DNA from: Actinoplanes sp. M2I2
Lineage (GTDB): Bacteria; Actinomycetota; Actinomycetes; Mycobacteriales; Micromonosporaceae
NCBI RefSeq assembly: GCF_023544445.1
Contig: NZ_JALPVJ010000005.1
Coordinates: 248,001 to 312,000, forward strand
Direction of reading: 5' to 3'
DNA length: 64,000 nt
The notes beneath the pieces were generated by a model. The model was not told the origin of the DNA. It was given only the letters and a program-made list of their open reading frames with translations, and did not search any database. Shown here one piece after another: positions 42,569 through 52,656 of this stretch; within the stretch, counting starts at the first letter, position 1, and the number at the start of each line of letters is the position of its first letter. The position numbers and the translations under genes are program-made.

Positions 42569-43534
42569 TTACCCGTGTTCGGCCGTCGACGACGGCGTAG
42601 CCGCCACCGCCGCGGCGTCGGCCGGGCGGTAGATGTCCGGCTCGATGTAGATGACCCGGGCGATCGGCACCGCCTCGCGGATGCGCGACTCGGCCTCGTC
42701 GATGTGCCGGGCCAGCTCGTCGGCCCGCTCCGCGCCCGGTACGGCGATCTTGACCGCCACCAGCAGCTCGTCCGGGCCCAGGTGCAGCGTCTTCATGTGG
42801 ATGATCCGCTCGACGCCCTCGCCGGCCAGCACGGCCTGCTCGATCCGGCGGGCCGCCTCGGGGTTCGCGCCCTCGCCCAGCAGCAGGCTCTTGGTCTCGA
42901 TGGCCAGGATCGCCGCGATGCACACCAGCAGCAGGCCGATGGCCGCCGTGCCGATGCCGTCCCAGACGCCGTTCCCGGTGATCAGGGTCAGCACCACGCC
43001 GAAGAACGCGAAGATCAGGCCGAGCAGCGCGCCGCTGTCCTCGAGCAGCACCACCGGCAGCTCGGGCGCCTTGGCCCGCCGGACGAAGTCGACCCAGGAC
43101 GTGTTGCCCCGGGTGCGGTTGGACTCCTTGATCGCCGTACGGAACGAGTAGCTCTCGAGGCCGATGGCGACCACGAGGACGAGCACCGGGACCCACTGCC
43201 AGCTCTCGATCGGGTGCGGCTCGCGGATCTTGTGCCAGGCCTCGTAGAGCGCGAAGAGGCCACCGAGGCTGAACAGCACGATCGAGACGATGAACGCGTA
43301 GATGTAGCGCTCGCGCCCGTAGCCGAACGGGTGCTCGGGGGTGGCCTGCCTCTTCGCTCTCTTGCCGCCGACCAGCAGCAACAGCTGATTGCCGGAGTCG
43401 GCCACCGAGTGGATGGCCTCGGCCAGCATCGAGGACGACTGGGTGAGCAGCCACGCCACGAACTTGGTGGCAGCGATGCCCAGGTTCGCGGCCAGCGCCG
43501 CGATGATCGCCTTGGTACCGCCTTCAGCACTCAT
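42569..43534 (-). CDS. Cation diffusion facilitator (CDF) transporter
   Basis: The 321-residue protein has six membrane spans and a C-terminal cytoplasmic domain. Metal-site segments are AEAIHSVADSGNQ in span 2 (His-x3-Asp) and VVLLEDSGALLGLIFAF in span 5. These proteins exchange protons for zinc, iron, cobalt or manganese; which metal cannot be told here. It is transcribed with the SIS-isomerase and manA genes. The VKI... tail folds as the usual ferredoxin-like dimer domain. Confidence 0.9.
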   Translation of the reverse strand: MSAEGGTKAIIAALAANLGIAATKFVAWLLTQSSSMLAEAIHSVADSGNQLLLLVGGKRAKRQATPEHPFGYGRERYIYAFIVSIVLFSLGGLFALYEAWHKIREPHPIESWQWVPVLVLVVAIGLESYSFRTAIKESNRTRGNTSWVDFVRRAKAPELPVVLLEDSGALLGLIFAFFGVVLTLITGNGVWDGIGTAAIGLLLVCIAAILAIETKSLLLGEGANPEAARRIEQAVLAGEGVERIIHMKTLHLGPDELLVAVKIAVPGAERADELARHIDEAESRIREAVPIARVIYIEPDIYRPADAAAVAATPSSTAEHG

Positions 43535-43568
43535 GTAACCGCTCCACAGGGATGTCCGACCAGGTCGG

Positions 43569-44792
43569 CTACTGCATTCCCTCGGGCAGCGGGTTTGAAA
43601 GCTCCTTCATCTCGCTGATCGCGGGCACCGCCATCGGGTCGAGCCCGTGGGCTAGAGCCAGGTAGAGCGAGGCGAAGTCGGGCACCGAGGTGAGCGAGGC
43701 CAGCCGTTCCAGGGCGGAGCCGCCCTCGGCGGTGAGCACGTCGCAGCGCACTCCCCGACGCTCGGCCAGCGTCTGCACGGCGTCGGCCCGGCGCTCCTCG
43801 ACGGCGACCGGCTCGTCCGCGTCCTCCTCGGGGTTGAGCCCGCCGTCGCGGAACAGCACGAGGCGCAGCCGGGTCGAGTCGGACTGCTCCTCGTCGGGGT
43901 CGGCGAAGATGTCGCGGGACGTCTCGGCGAGCCCGCCGAACACGCCGTCGAGCAGGCCGACGCGACCGCGACCGGCCTCCCCGAGCGCGCCGGCCATCAC
44001 CGGGTAGCGCGCGTTGGCGGCCAGCGTCTCGGCGAAGCGGCGGGCGGCCACGGTGGCCAGCGGCGACGAGCCCCAGACGATCGGGATCGAACCGGCCAGC
44101 CCGAGCGCCAGCGCCTTGGCCGGGTTGACGAAGGAGTCGGCTCCGGGACGGCAGCGCTCGGCGTCGGCGTCGAGCCGGGTCGCGGTCTCGGCCAGGTCGG
44201 CCTCGTTGACCTTGACCAGGCCGATCGCCCGGGCGGCGAGCAGCACCGGCACGGCCAGGCCCCAGAGGCTGGCCCGGGCCGGGGCGCGACGCGGCACCGC
44301 GAAGAACGGCGCGCGGGCGCGGGCGGCCAGCGCCTCGAGCTCGGAGTCGGGGTTGCCCACGGCGACCAGGCGGGCGCCCCGGCGGGCGGCCGCCTCGGCC
44401 GCGGCCAGGGCCTCGGGGCTGCGACCGGAGGCCGAGACGGCGATGACCACGTCGGCCGCGCCGACCCAGCCGGGCACCCCGGCGCTGCGGTGACCGATGA
44501 TCGGCACCGGGCAGCGCGGGCCGGCCACGGTCGACAGGATGCTGCCGGTGAGGCCGGCCGTGCCGATGCCGGCGACGACGACCGCGCGCGGGCGGCCCTC
44601 GTCGGCCAGCACGCTCAGGTCGGTCTCGGCGGCCAGCGCGGCGGCCTCGCGGACCTGGGCCCCGGCCGACGCCGTGGCCCGCAGCATGCCGCCCGGGTCG
44701 TTGGCCAGCATCGATTTCTCGTCGTCGAGAAGCGACTCGTCGACGTGCCGGTGACCGTGGACGCCGGCGCGACCCTCGAGCGGGCCCGCCAT
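43569..44792 (-). CDS. SIS-domain phosphoglucose/phosphomannose isomerase-like protein
   Basis: The 407-residue protein has an N-terminal SIS domain (AVVVAGIGTAGLTGSILSTV, DVVIAVSASGRSPEALAA) and the C-terminal SIS domain of bifunctional phosphoglucose/phosphomannose isomerases, ending DFASLYLALAHGLDPMAVPA. The expected reaction is glucose-6-phosphate or mannose-6-phosphate to fructose-6-phosphate, possibly partly redundant with ManA. M. tuberculosis has a homologue in the same place (Rv3256c, from memory). The start overlaps the Trm112-like gene stop by 1 nt (TGATG). Confidence 0.82.
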   Translation of the reverse strand: MAGPLEGRAGVHGHRHVDESLLDDEKSMLANDPGGMLRATASAGAQVREAAALAAETDLSVLADEGRPRAVVVAGIGTAGLTGSILSTVAGPRCPVPIIGHRSAGVPGWVGAADVVIAVSASGRSPEALAAAEAAARRGARLVAVGNPDSELEALAARARAPFFAVPRRAPARASLWGLAVPVLLAARAIGLVKVNEADLAETATRLDADAERCRPGADSFVNPAKALALGLAGSIPIVWGSSPLATVAARRFAETLAANARYPVMAGALGEAGRGRVGLLDGVFGGLAETSRDIFADPDEEQSDSTRLRLVLFRDGGLNPEEDADEPVAVEERRADAVQTLAERRGVRCDVLTAEGGSALERLASLTSVPDFASLYLALAHGLDPMAVPAISEMKELSNPLPEGMQ

Positions 44793-44980
44793 CAGGCCAC
44801 CCCGCCCTGGCCGGGGAGGCGGGCCTCGTCGAGCAGCAGCACCGGGATGTCGTCGCGGACCTCGAAGATGCGCCCGCACTCGGTGCAGGTCAGCGTCTGG
44901 GCCTCGGCGTCGTGGGTCAGCGGCGCGTGATGCGTGTCCGGACAGGCCAGGATGTCCAACAACTGCGGATCGAGGGCCAC
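44792..44980 (-). CDS. Trm112/UPF0434-like small zinc protein
   Basis: The 62-residue protein has the Trm112 fold (LDPQLLDILACPDTHHAPLT, QTLTCTECGRIFEVRDDIPV, LLLDEARLP) with a CxxC in TCTECG and a single Cys-Pro at the N-terminal knuckle, so only three of four usual cysteines are obvious. In eukaryotes and archaea these activate methyltransferases; the bacterial role is unknown. It is coupled to the SIS-isomerase gene, between manB and that gene. Confidence 0.85.
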   Translation of the reverse strand: MALDPQLLDILACPDTHHAPLTHDAEAQTLTCTECGRIFEVRDDIPVLLLDEARLPGQGGVA

Positions 44981-45023
44981 CGAACGGCTCCTTCTGCTAC
45001 AGCGACAGGTGAGTTTCCTGATC

Positions 45024-46403
45024 CTAGCTGCGGACGATGGCGAGCACCTCGTCGCGCAGGGACGCCATGCGGTCGGGCTTGGCCGCTTCGACGTTGAGCC
45101 GCAGCAAGGGCTCGGTGTTGGACGCCCGCAGGTTGAACCAGGCGCCGTCGGACAGGGTCACGGTCAGGCCGTCGAGCTCGTCGAAGGTCGCGCCCGCGAA
45201 GTGCGCCCGCACCTCGGCCGTCCGGGCCGCGGCGTCGGCGACCGTCGAGTTGATCTCGCCGGAGGCGCTGTAGCGCTCGTACTCGGCGGCGAACTCGGAC
45301 AGCGGCCGCTCCTGGCCGCCCAGCGCGGCGAGGACGTGCATCGCGGCCAGCATGCCGGTGTCGGCGAACCAGAAGTCGCGGAAGTAGTAGTGGGCCGAGT
45401 GCTCGCCGCCGAAGACCGCGTTCGTCCGGGCCATCTCGGCCTTGATGAACGAGTGGCCGACCCGGCTGCGCACCGGCGTGCCGCCCGCCTCGGTGATGAT
45501 CTCGGGCACGGCGAGCGAGGTGATCAGGTTGTGGATCACGGTGCTGCCGGGGAACTTGGCCAGCTCGCGCCTGGCCACCAGGGCGGTGACGGCCGAGGGC
45601 GAGACCGGGTCGCCCTTCTCGTCGATGATGAAGCAGCGGTCGGCGTCGCCGTCGAACGCGACGCCGATGTCGGCGCCCTGCTCGCGGATCGCGTTCTGCA
45701 GGTCGACCAGGTTGGCCGGGTCGAGCGGGTTGGCCTCGTGGTTGGGGAACGAGCCGTCCAGTTCGAAGTAGAGCGGCACGATCTCGAGCGGCAGGGCCGG
45801 GAGCACCTGGTCGCCGAGCACGGCCGGGACGGTGAAACCACCCATGCCGTTGCCGGCGTCCACGATGACCTTGAGCGGCCGGATGCCGGAGAGGTCGACC
45901 AGCGAGCGCAGGTGGGCCGCGTACGCCTCCAGCAGGTCGCGCGTCTGCACCCGCGACGGGCCGTCAGCCTCGGCGTTCAGGTCGTCGAGCAGGGCCTGGG
46001 CGCGTTGCCGCACGATCGCCAGGCCGCTGTCCTGACCGACCGGCCGCGCGCCGGCGCGGCACAGCTTGATGCCGTTGTACTGCGCGGGGTTGTGGCTGGC
46101 GGTGAACATGGCGCCGGGCAGGCCCAGCGAGCCCGAGGCGTAGTACAGCCCGTCGGTGGAGGCCAGGCCGATGTTCGTGACGGCGGCGCCGGCCGCGTTG
46201 GCGCCCCGCGCGAACGCGGCGGCCAGCCCCGGGCCCGACTCGCGCATGTCGTGCGCGATGACGATCTCGTCGGCGTTGTCGCCCGACTCCCGCAGCATTT
46301 CCACGAACGCGGTGCCGAGCGCCCTCGCGACCGCCTCGTCGAACTGGTCCGGCACGATGCCCCGGACGTCGTACGCCTTGACGATCTTGGACAGATCAGA
46401 CAC
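45024..46403 (-). CDS. manB: Phosphomannomutase/phosphoglucomutase
   Basis: The 459-residue enzyme interconverts mannose-6-phosphate and mannose-1-phosphate. The active serine is Ser103 (TASHNPAQYNG), the metal loop is DGDADRCF, the sugar-binding loop is FGGEHSAHYY, and the phosphate loop is RASNTEPLLRLNVE. GTG 46403 follows GGGGGAGCA. It is the middle step of the GDP-mannose route with manA and manC. Confidence 0.95.
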   Translation of the reverse strand: MSDLSKIVKAYDVRGIVPDQFDEAVARALGTAFVEMLRESGDNADEIVIAHDMRESGPGLAAAFARGANAAGAAVTNIGLASTDGLYYASGSLGLPGAMFTASHNPAQYNGIKLCRAGARPVGQDSGLAIVRQRAQALLDDLNAEADGPSRVQTRDLLEAYAAHLRSLVDLSGIRPLKVIVDAGNGMGGFTVPAVLGDQVLPALPLEIVPLYFELDGSFPNHEANPLDPANLVDLQNAIREQGADIGVAFDGDADRCFIIDEKGDPVSPSAVTALVARRELAKFPGSTVIHNLITSLAVPEIITEAGGTPVRSRVGHSFIKAEMARTNAVFGGEHSAHYYFRDFWFADTGMLAAMHVLAALGGQERPLSEFAAEYERYSASGEINSTVADAAARTAEVRAHFAGATFDELDGLTVTLSDGAWFNLRASNTEPLLRLNVEAAKPDRMASLRDEVLAIVRS

Positions 46404-46581
46404 TGCTCCCCCTTGACCCCACTCCCGATGACCCGCCGAGAGTAGCGGAGGCCGGTGGACGGGAAGGTGGCAACGAAGCAGCGTCACTGTTACGTGGTCC
46501 GATCGCGATCGGCATCGCCCGACGATCAGAGCTTGTCGAGGACCGTGATGCGGGTCACGATGGGGGTCTGGAGGTGTCTCC

Positions 46582-47880
46582 GTGCCCAACCCGTGGCTCG
46601 CCCTCGACGCCGGCGCCGATCCCGTCGAGCGAATGCGGCAGGTGGGCCGCGCCCACGAACGATTCGTGGCGGGCGCCCGGCCCGCCGACGCCGGGGCCGA
46701 CGGCCCGGCGATGCGGCCGGTGGTCGCCGAGTCCTGGCGGCGCTCGGCCGTCGCACTGCCCGGGCCCGACGCCACCGCGCCGATCGAGCTGAGCGACGAC
46801 GACCTGGAGTCCTACCGCGCGGCCCATCCCCTGTCCCGGGTCCTGCCGATCTTCCGCGACCTGCTCGGCGGCCTGGCCGAGGACGGCGAGCACCTGATGG
46901 CCGTCTGCGACGCGTACGGGCGTCTGCTCTGGGTCGAGGGAACGTCCAAGGTGCTGCGCGGGGCCGAGCAGATGAACTTCGTGCCCGGCGCCCGCTGGGA
47001 CGAGGCGCACGCCGGCACCAACGCCCCGGGCACGGCCCTGGCCGTCGACCACCCCCTGCAGATCTTCGCGACCGAGCACTTCAGCCGCAACGCCCAGCGC
47101 TGGACGTGCGCCGCGGCGCCGATCCACGACCCGGGCACCGGCCGGCTGCTCGGCGCGATCGACGTGACCGGCGGCGATCACCTGGCCAACCCGCACAGCC
47201 TCGCGCTGGTCCGGGCGACCGCGCTCGCCGCCGAGGCCTACCTGCGCGGCCAGCTCGGCTCGGCTGCGACCGCGGACTCGGTGGCCGCGCTGGGCCGCAA
47301 CGAGGCGCTGCTGACCTTCGCGGGCCGGCAGTGGCGCCTGGGTCGCCGGCACTCCGAGCTGCTGGTGCTGCTGCTGGCCCACCCCGAGGGCAGCACGGGC
47401 GACGAGCTGGGCTTCGGCCTCTACGGCGACGACCCCAGCCCGGTGACCGTCCGGGCCGAGCTGTCCCGGCTGCGCCGGACGCTGGGTCCCGAGCTGATGG
47501 AGTCGCGGCCCTACCGGTTGCGGGCCGAGGTCGAGGCCGATTTCCGTACGGTCGTCCGGCTGCTCGAGCACGGCCGGGTGGCCGAGGCCCTGCAGGCGTA
47601 CGCGGGCCCGCTGTTGCCCGGCTCGGACGCGCCGGGCGTGGTGCGGCTGCGGCGGCTCGTCGACGACCGGTTGCGTTCGGCGCTGCTGGCCGCCCGCGAC
47701 CGTACGGTGCTGCAGACGTGGGTGCATTCGCCCTGGGGCGCCGACGACCTGGAGACCTGGGAGGCGTACGCCCGGCTGCTGCCCGCCACGGCGCCGGCCC
47801 GCCCGATGACGCTGGCCCGGATCCGCGACCTGCGGGCCGAGTACGGTCTTGCAACGTCGTTGCAACGTGCCCGTAACTAA
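46582..47880 (+). CDS. GAF-domain transcriptional regulator of the aldehyde dehydrogenase gene
   Basis: The 432-residue protein resembles AcoR-type activators in its N-terminal half: a leading helical segment (MRPVVAESWRRSAVALPGPD) and a GAF sensor domain with LMAVCDAYGRLLWVEGTSKV, GTNAPGTALAVDHPLQIFAT and HDPGTGRLLGAIDVTGGDHL. The AAA domain of sigma-54 activators is missing. The C-terminal third is instead a winged helix (LGRRHSELLVLLLAHPEGST, PVTVRAELSRLRRTLGPELM). It precedes the aldehyde dehydrogenase by 33 bp. GTG 46582 has GGAGGT upstream. Confidence 0.85.
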   Translation: MPNPWLALDAGADPVERMRQVGRAHERFVAGARPADAGADGPAMRPVVAESWRRSAVALPGPDATAPIELSDDDLESYRAAHPLSRVLPIFRDLLGGLAEDGEHLMAVCDAYGRLLWVEGTSKVLRGAEQMNFVPGARWDEAHAGTNAPGTALAVDHPLQIFATEHFSRNAQRWTCAAAPIHDPGTGRLLGAIDVTGGDHLANPHSLALVRATALAAEAYLRGQLGSAATADSVAALGRNEALLTFAGRQWRLGRRHSELLVLLLAHPEGSTGDELGFGLYGDDPSPVTVRAELSRLRRTLGPELMESRPYRLRAEVEADFRTVVRLLEHGRVAEALQAYAGPLLPGSDAPGVVRLRRLVDDRLRSALLAARDRTVLQTWVHSPWGADDLETWEAYARLLPATAPARPMTLARIRDLRAEYGLATSLQRARN

Positions 47881-47913
47881 GGTCGGCCGCACCCCAGAGG
47901 TACGGAGGCTGGC

Positions 47914-49437
<1,524 letters not shown>

Positions 49438-49440
49438 GCC

Positions 49441-49812
49441 ATGGCCACCAGAGTCGACGTGACCCCCGCCGCTGCCGCCATGATGCGGCAGCTGCGGGGC
49501 CAGCACGGCCCGCTGATGTTCCACCAGTCCGGCGGCTGCTGCGACGGCAGTTCGCCGATGTGCTTCCCGGAGGGCGAGTTCCGCACCGGCCAGTCCGACG
49601 TCCTGCTCGAGTCCCTGAAGGTCGACGGGGTGGACGAGCCGATCACGTTCTGGATGTCGGCCTCGCAGTTCGAGCTGTGGCGGCACACCCACCTGACGGT
49701 GGACGTGGTCCCCGGACGTGGTTCCGGCTTCTCGCTGGAGGCGCCGGAAGGCGTACGATTCCTCATCCGTTCGCGCCTGCTCACCGAACAGGAGCTGGCC
49801 GAACTCTCCTGA
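49441..49812 (+). CDS. DUF779 protein (aldehyde dehydrogenase companion)
   Basis: The 123-residue protein matches DUF779 (LMFHQSGGCCDGSSPMCFPE, RTGQSDVLLESLKVDG, ITFWMSASQFELWRHTHLTV, GFSLEAPEGVRFLIRSRLLT). The CC and later Cys suggest a metal or redox site. It starts 3 nt after the aldehyde dehydrogenase stop, so they are one operon. Members are almost always beside aldehyde dehydrogenase genes; the function is unproven. Confidence 0.9.
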   Translation: MATRVDVTPAAAAMMRQLRGQHGPLMFHQSGGCCDGSSPMCFPEGEFRTGQSDVLLESLKVDGVDEPITFWMSASQFELWRHTHLTVDVVPGRGSGFSLEAPEGVRFLIRSRLLTEQELAELS

Positions 49813-50176
49813 TCGCCAGGATTGCCGGGCGTTTGGACCCGGCCACAAACTGATCCGTGCACCGCCGTCGTCCCGTATCACCAACGGGGTGGCGGCGGTT
49901 CGCCGTCAGACCGACGCGCCGAGCGCGAACAGTGCCGACGCGACCGTGCCGACCACGAGGACCAGAGTGCGAGACCAGTTCCTACGCTTGCTGACCGATC
50001 TCTGCCGGCGCATCCTCCGCGCCGCGGCAGCACTCGACCGGAGAGCACTGGCCCTGGCCCGGATGGCCGCTCGACGGGCCGGCTTCTCCCCCGACCGTGC
50101 CGCCTCCCGTGCGGAACCGGCGCTGCGCGCTGTCCGGACGGCAAGGTCGGTGGCCGGACGGTCGAGGGGGGAACTT
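49813..50176. other. Gap between DUF779 and the polysaccharide deacetylase
   Basis: About 364 bp hold the hairpin at 49861-49899 and then sequence that is open in the same frame as the deacetylase (with GTG codons at 49889 and 49967). It reads as a basic, Arg/Ala-rich stretch. I placed the gene start at GTG 50177 because GAGGGGGGA precedes it and a signal peptide begins there, so the rest is taken as leader. Confidence 0.5.
49861..49899. terminator. Hairpin after the aldehyde dehydrogenase operon
   Basis: A ~15-bp stem including wobble pairs (49861-49875 with 49885-49899; ACCGCCG pairs with CGGCGGT at the base) lies after the DUF779 stop. It lacks a T-run but is the strongest fold in the gap. 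Confidence 0.55.
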
Positions 50177-51010
50177 GTGCGGTTGTCGAGGGCCAAGAAG
50201 GCGGTTCTGCTGGGCGTGGTGCTGCTGGCCATCGGCCTGACCGGGCGTGCGTCCGCGCAGTCGGCGGCGGACAGCACCGGCACCCTGACCGCGGCGACCG
50301 CGTCCTCGTCGAGCGGGGCCAAGCCCAAGCCCGCGACATCCCGGCCGGCCGCCGGGCACAAACGCCAGCCCTCCGCCCGCGCGGTCGGCAACTCTCGGTA
50401 CGGCGGCCCGGCGGGCAGCCACGTGCTGACCGGCACCAAGGGTGTCGCGCTGACCTTCGACGACGGGCCCGACCCGTACGAGACCCCGAAGCTCCTGCGC
50501 CTGCTGGCCAAGCACCACGTGAAGGCGACCTTCTGCCTGGTCGGTTCGCAGGTGAAGCGGCACCCCGCCATCGTGCGCCAGATCGTCGCGCAGGGGCACA
50601 CGCTCTGCAACCACACCTGGAACCACAGCCTGAAGCTGGGCCAGGACCCGGCCGCCGGGATCCGCGCCGACCTGTCCCGCACCAACGCGGCCATCCGCCG
50701 GGCCGCCCCCGGCGCAAAGATCAAGTATTTCCGGGCGCCCGGCGGGAACTTCACGCCCCGGCTGGTGGCCCAGGCCAAGCAGCTGGGGATGACCTCGATC
50801 TACTGGAAGGTCGACCCGCGCGACTGGAGCCACCACCAGGGTGAGACCAGCGCGGCGCACCAGGCCAAGGTGGTCGACCGGATCGAGAAACACTGCCGGC
50901 CGGGAGCGATCGTGCTGTCGCACGACTATGGCCAGCCCGACACCATCGCGGCGTACCGCACGCTGCTGCCGTGGCTCAAGAAGCACTACACCCTGGTCGC
51001 GCTGCCCTGA
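50177..51010 (+). CDS. Secreted polysaccharide deacetylase (NodB domain)
   Basis: The 277-residue secreted protein begins with a signal peptide (SRAKKAVLLGVVLLAIGLTG) and a Ser/Ala/Lys-rich linker. The NodB domain then carries motif 1 LTFDDGPDPYETPKLL (Asp pair, metal/catalytic), motif 2 HTWNHS, motif 3 YFRAPGGNF, and the late DPRDWSHH and IVLSHDYG segments. All metal and catalytic residues are present. Likely substrate is N-acetylglucosamine in peptidoglycan or another envelope polymer. Confidence 0.9.
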   Translation: MRLSRAKKAVLLGVVLLAIGLTGRASAQSAADSTGTLTAATASSSSGAKPKPATSRPAAGHKRQPSARAVGNSRYGGPAGSHVLTGTKGVALTFDDGPDPYETPKLLRLLAKHHVKATFCLVGSQVKRHPAIVRQIVAQGHTLCNHTWNHSLKLGQDPAAGIRADLSRTNAAIRRAAPGAKIKYFRAPGGNFTPRLVAQAKQLGMTSIYWKVDPRDWSHHQGETSAAHQAKVVDRIEKHCRPGAIVLSHDYGQPDTIAAYRTLLPWLKKHYTLVALP

Positions 51011-51013
51011 CGG

Positions 51014-51382
51014 TCAGTGCGACGGCGGGATGACCCGCAGGTGACCCCGGCGGCCCGTCTGGTGGCCCGGGAGGCGCTCCTCGTCGTCGGCGCGCGGGGG
51101 CGGCGCCGGCGGGCGGGCGGCCTCGCGGACGGCGTCGGCCAGAGCGACCAGGTCGTCGGTGGTCGGCGGCGGCGGGGCGAAGTCGCCGTCGTGCCGGACG
51201 AGCTCCCAGCCTCGCGGGGCGGTGAGGCTGCGGGCGTGCGGCTCACACAGGTCGTACGTGTGGGGTTCGGCGAAGGCAGCCAAGGGGCCGACGACCGCTG
51301 TGGAGTCGCTGTAGACGTAGGTCAGCGTGGCGACAGCCTGTCGGGGACAGCCGTTCCGGGAGCAACGCCGTGGTGACCTCAC
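51014..51382 (-). CDS. DUF3499 family protein
   Basis: The 122-residue protein starts MRSPRRCSRNGCPRQAVATL and carries a second cysteine cluster in YDLCEPHARSLTAPRGWELV, so a zinc knuckle is likely. The tail is Pro/Arg/Asp-rich and variable. The family is actinobacterial and usually sits beside the zincin-like gene and whiB, as here and, from memory, at Rv3258c. No function is known. GTG 51382 starts it. Confidence 0.85.
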   Translation of the reverse strand: MRSPRRCSRNGCPRQAVATLTYVYSDSTAVVGPLAAFAEPHTYDLCEPHARSLTAPRGWELVRHDGDFAPPPPTTDDLVALADAVREAARPPAPPPRADDEERLPGHQTGRRGHLRVIPPSH

Positions 51383-51589
51383 GGCGGCACGTTATCGCCC
51401 CGGCGGCCCGCGTGGGCGCCGAAACCCCGCGACACGCCGACCCACGATGCATCACGATTCGGTCATGACCGACCGACACGCGGCACCCGATGGGACGAAT
51501 TACCGTCGTATCGACCCGAAGGGGCGAATCAACACGGCGGAAACAGGTCAGACTCCGTGTCACACCGTCGGAGGACTAGAGTTGCTTCA

Positions 51590-52069
51590 GTGACCACCAG
51601 TCCTGAACGCCGCCGCAGCGAGCCGTCCCGGGCGGCGCGCAAGGCCGGCCCGGGGCATCCGGCCCGTCGCGACCGGCACGGCCGCGGCCTGCGCGGCCGG
51701 CTCGTCCCGGCCACCGTGCCCCTGGCCCGCACCAAGGCCGAGATCTTCGACGACCTCGTGCTCGACACGGTCGAGGGCCTGGAGCGTCGCTACGCGAAGG
51801 AACTGGCCGGCGTCGAGTTCGCCGTCGAGGATGTGCCGCCCGACCTCAACGTCTACGACTCCGACGTGCTCGAGGACGGCGAGGTGCCGCTGGCCCGTCT
51901 TCTCCCGGGCCGCCCCGGCCGGCAGGAGCTCCCCCCGCGGATCGTGCTCTACCGCCGGCCGCTGGAATTCCGGGCGATGGACCGCGAAGACCTCGCCGAC
52001 CTCGTCCACGATGTGATCATCGAGCAGGTAGCCAACCTGCTCGGGGTGGATCCTGACGAACTGTCCTGA
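51590..52069 (+). CDS. Zincin-like metallopeptidase-fold protein (PF06262-like) with altered motif
   Basis: The 159-residue protein has a basic disordered N-terminus and then a zincin fold resembling PF06262 (FDDLVLDTVEGLERRYAKEL, VEFAVEDVPPDL, PPRIVLYRRPLEFRAMD). At the expected HExxH position it reads LVHDVIIEQVANLLG, so the second residue is Asp, and no second His follows at the right place. It is likely catalytically impaired or uses other ligands. GTG 51590 is my start; GTG 51557 is possible. The M. tuberculosis counterpart by position is Rv3259. Confidence 0.75.
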   Translation: MTTSPERRRSEPSRAARKAGPGHPARRDRHGRGLRGRLVPATVPLARTKAEIFDDLVLDTVEGLERRYAKELAGVEFAVEDVPPDLNVYDSDVLEDGEVPLARLLPGRPGRQELPPRIVLYRRPLEFRAMDREDLADLVHDVIIEQVANLLGVDPDELS

Positions 52070-52111
52070 CTACCCGGGCCTGATCAAGCGCTCAGCCTGA
52101 CCAAGCAATGA

Positions 52112-52369
52112 TCAAGCAACGCGTCGCTTCAGCTTGCGACGCTCGCGCTCGGACAGTCCACCCCAGATACCGAAACGCTCGTCGTGACCCAGTGCGTATT
52201 CCAGGCACTCGGCCTTGACCTCGCACCGACCGCAGATCCTCTTCGCCTCCCGGGTGGACCCACCCTTTTCCGGAAAGAAGGCTTCCGGATCGGTCTGCGA
52301 ACACAGCGCCCGTTCCTGCCACTCGGGCGCGTCCCCGAGCAGGTCGACCCCTTCAACCTGCGCTTCCAT
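52112..52369 (-). CDS. whiB: WhiB-family iron-sulfur transcription factor (WhiB/WhiB2 type)
   Basis: The 85-residue protein has the four iron-sulfur cysteines (Cys23, Cys46, Cys49, Cys55) and the GIWGG turn (67-71), followed by the basic tail (SERERRKLKRRVA) that binds DNA. The PEAFFPEKGGSTREAKRICG segment is the WhiB/WhiB2 hallmark; in relatives it controls septation with WhiA. GGGAGG sits 7 nt before ATG 52369, which decides the start over ATG 52402. An upstream 14-bp palindrome may be an operator. Confidence 0.93.
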   Translation of the reverse strand: MEAQVEGVDLLGDAPEWQERALCSQTDPEAFFPEKGGSTREAKRICGRCEVKAECLEYALGHDERFGIWGGLSERERRKLKRRVA

Positions 52370-52491
52370 CGGCGTGCCTCCCAATTTCCGCGCCGGCATC
52401 ACTGCCGGCACTGACCCCCCACGCACGCAGCGTGTTTTTTGCGAGCAGGAGTCACATTTGTGCGCGCTCCAACTCACAACCCCACTCGAAA

Positions 52492-52505
52492 TTACACGCG
52501 TGTAA
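52492..52505. promoter_or_regulatory. Perfect 14-bp palindrome upstream of whiB
   Basis: TTACACGCGTGTAA is a perfect palindrome 123-136 bp upstream of the whiB start. It looks like a dimeric regulator site. It resembles but does not match the BldD consensus, which has an odd centre. Confidence 0.45.
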
Positions 52506-52656
52506 GACGTGCGTCGTCAAGCCGAACCTGATAAATAGGCCCGTTTCCCCGGCGCGCCTCAGCCACGACAGGGTCCCGTTCCTGCCCTATCTCTCCGAAG
52601 CCCCGGTAGGTAACGCGGTCCCGTTCACTCGCGTCCAATTTAACCCGTTTTGTGAC

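Noticed and set aside
41055..43454. 799-residue minus-strand frame running into the G-rich interval
   Set aside because: Out of frame with manA and the CDF gene and Arg/Gly/Pro-dominated; a shadow frame.
41387..43618. 743-residue plus-strand frame
   Set aside because: Antisense of manA and the CDF gene; no recognisable domain.
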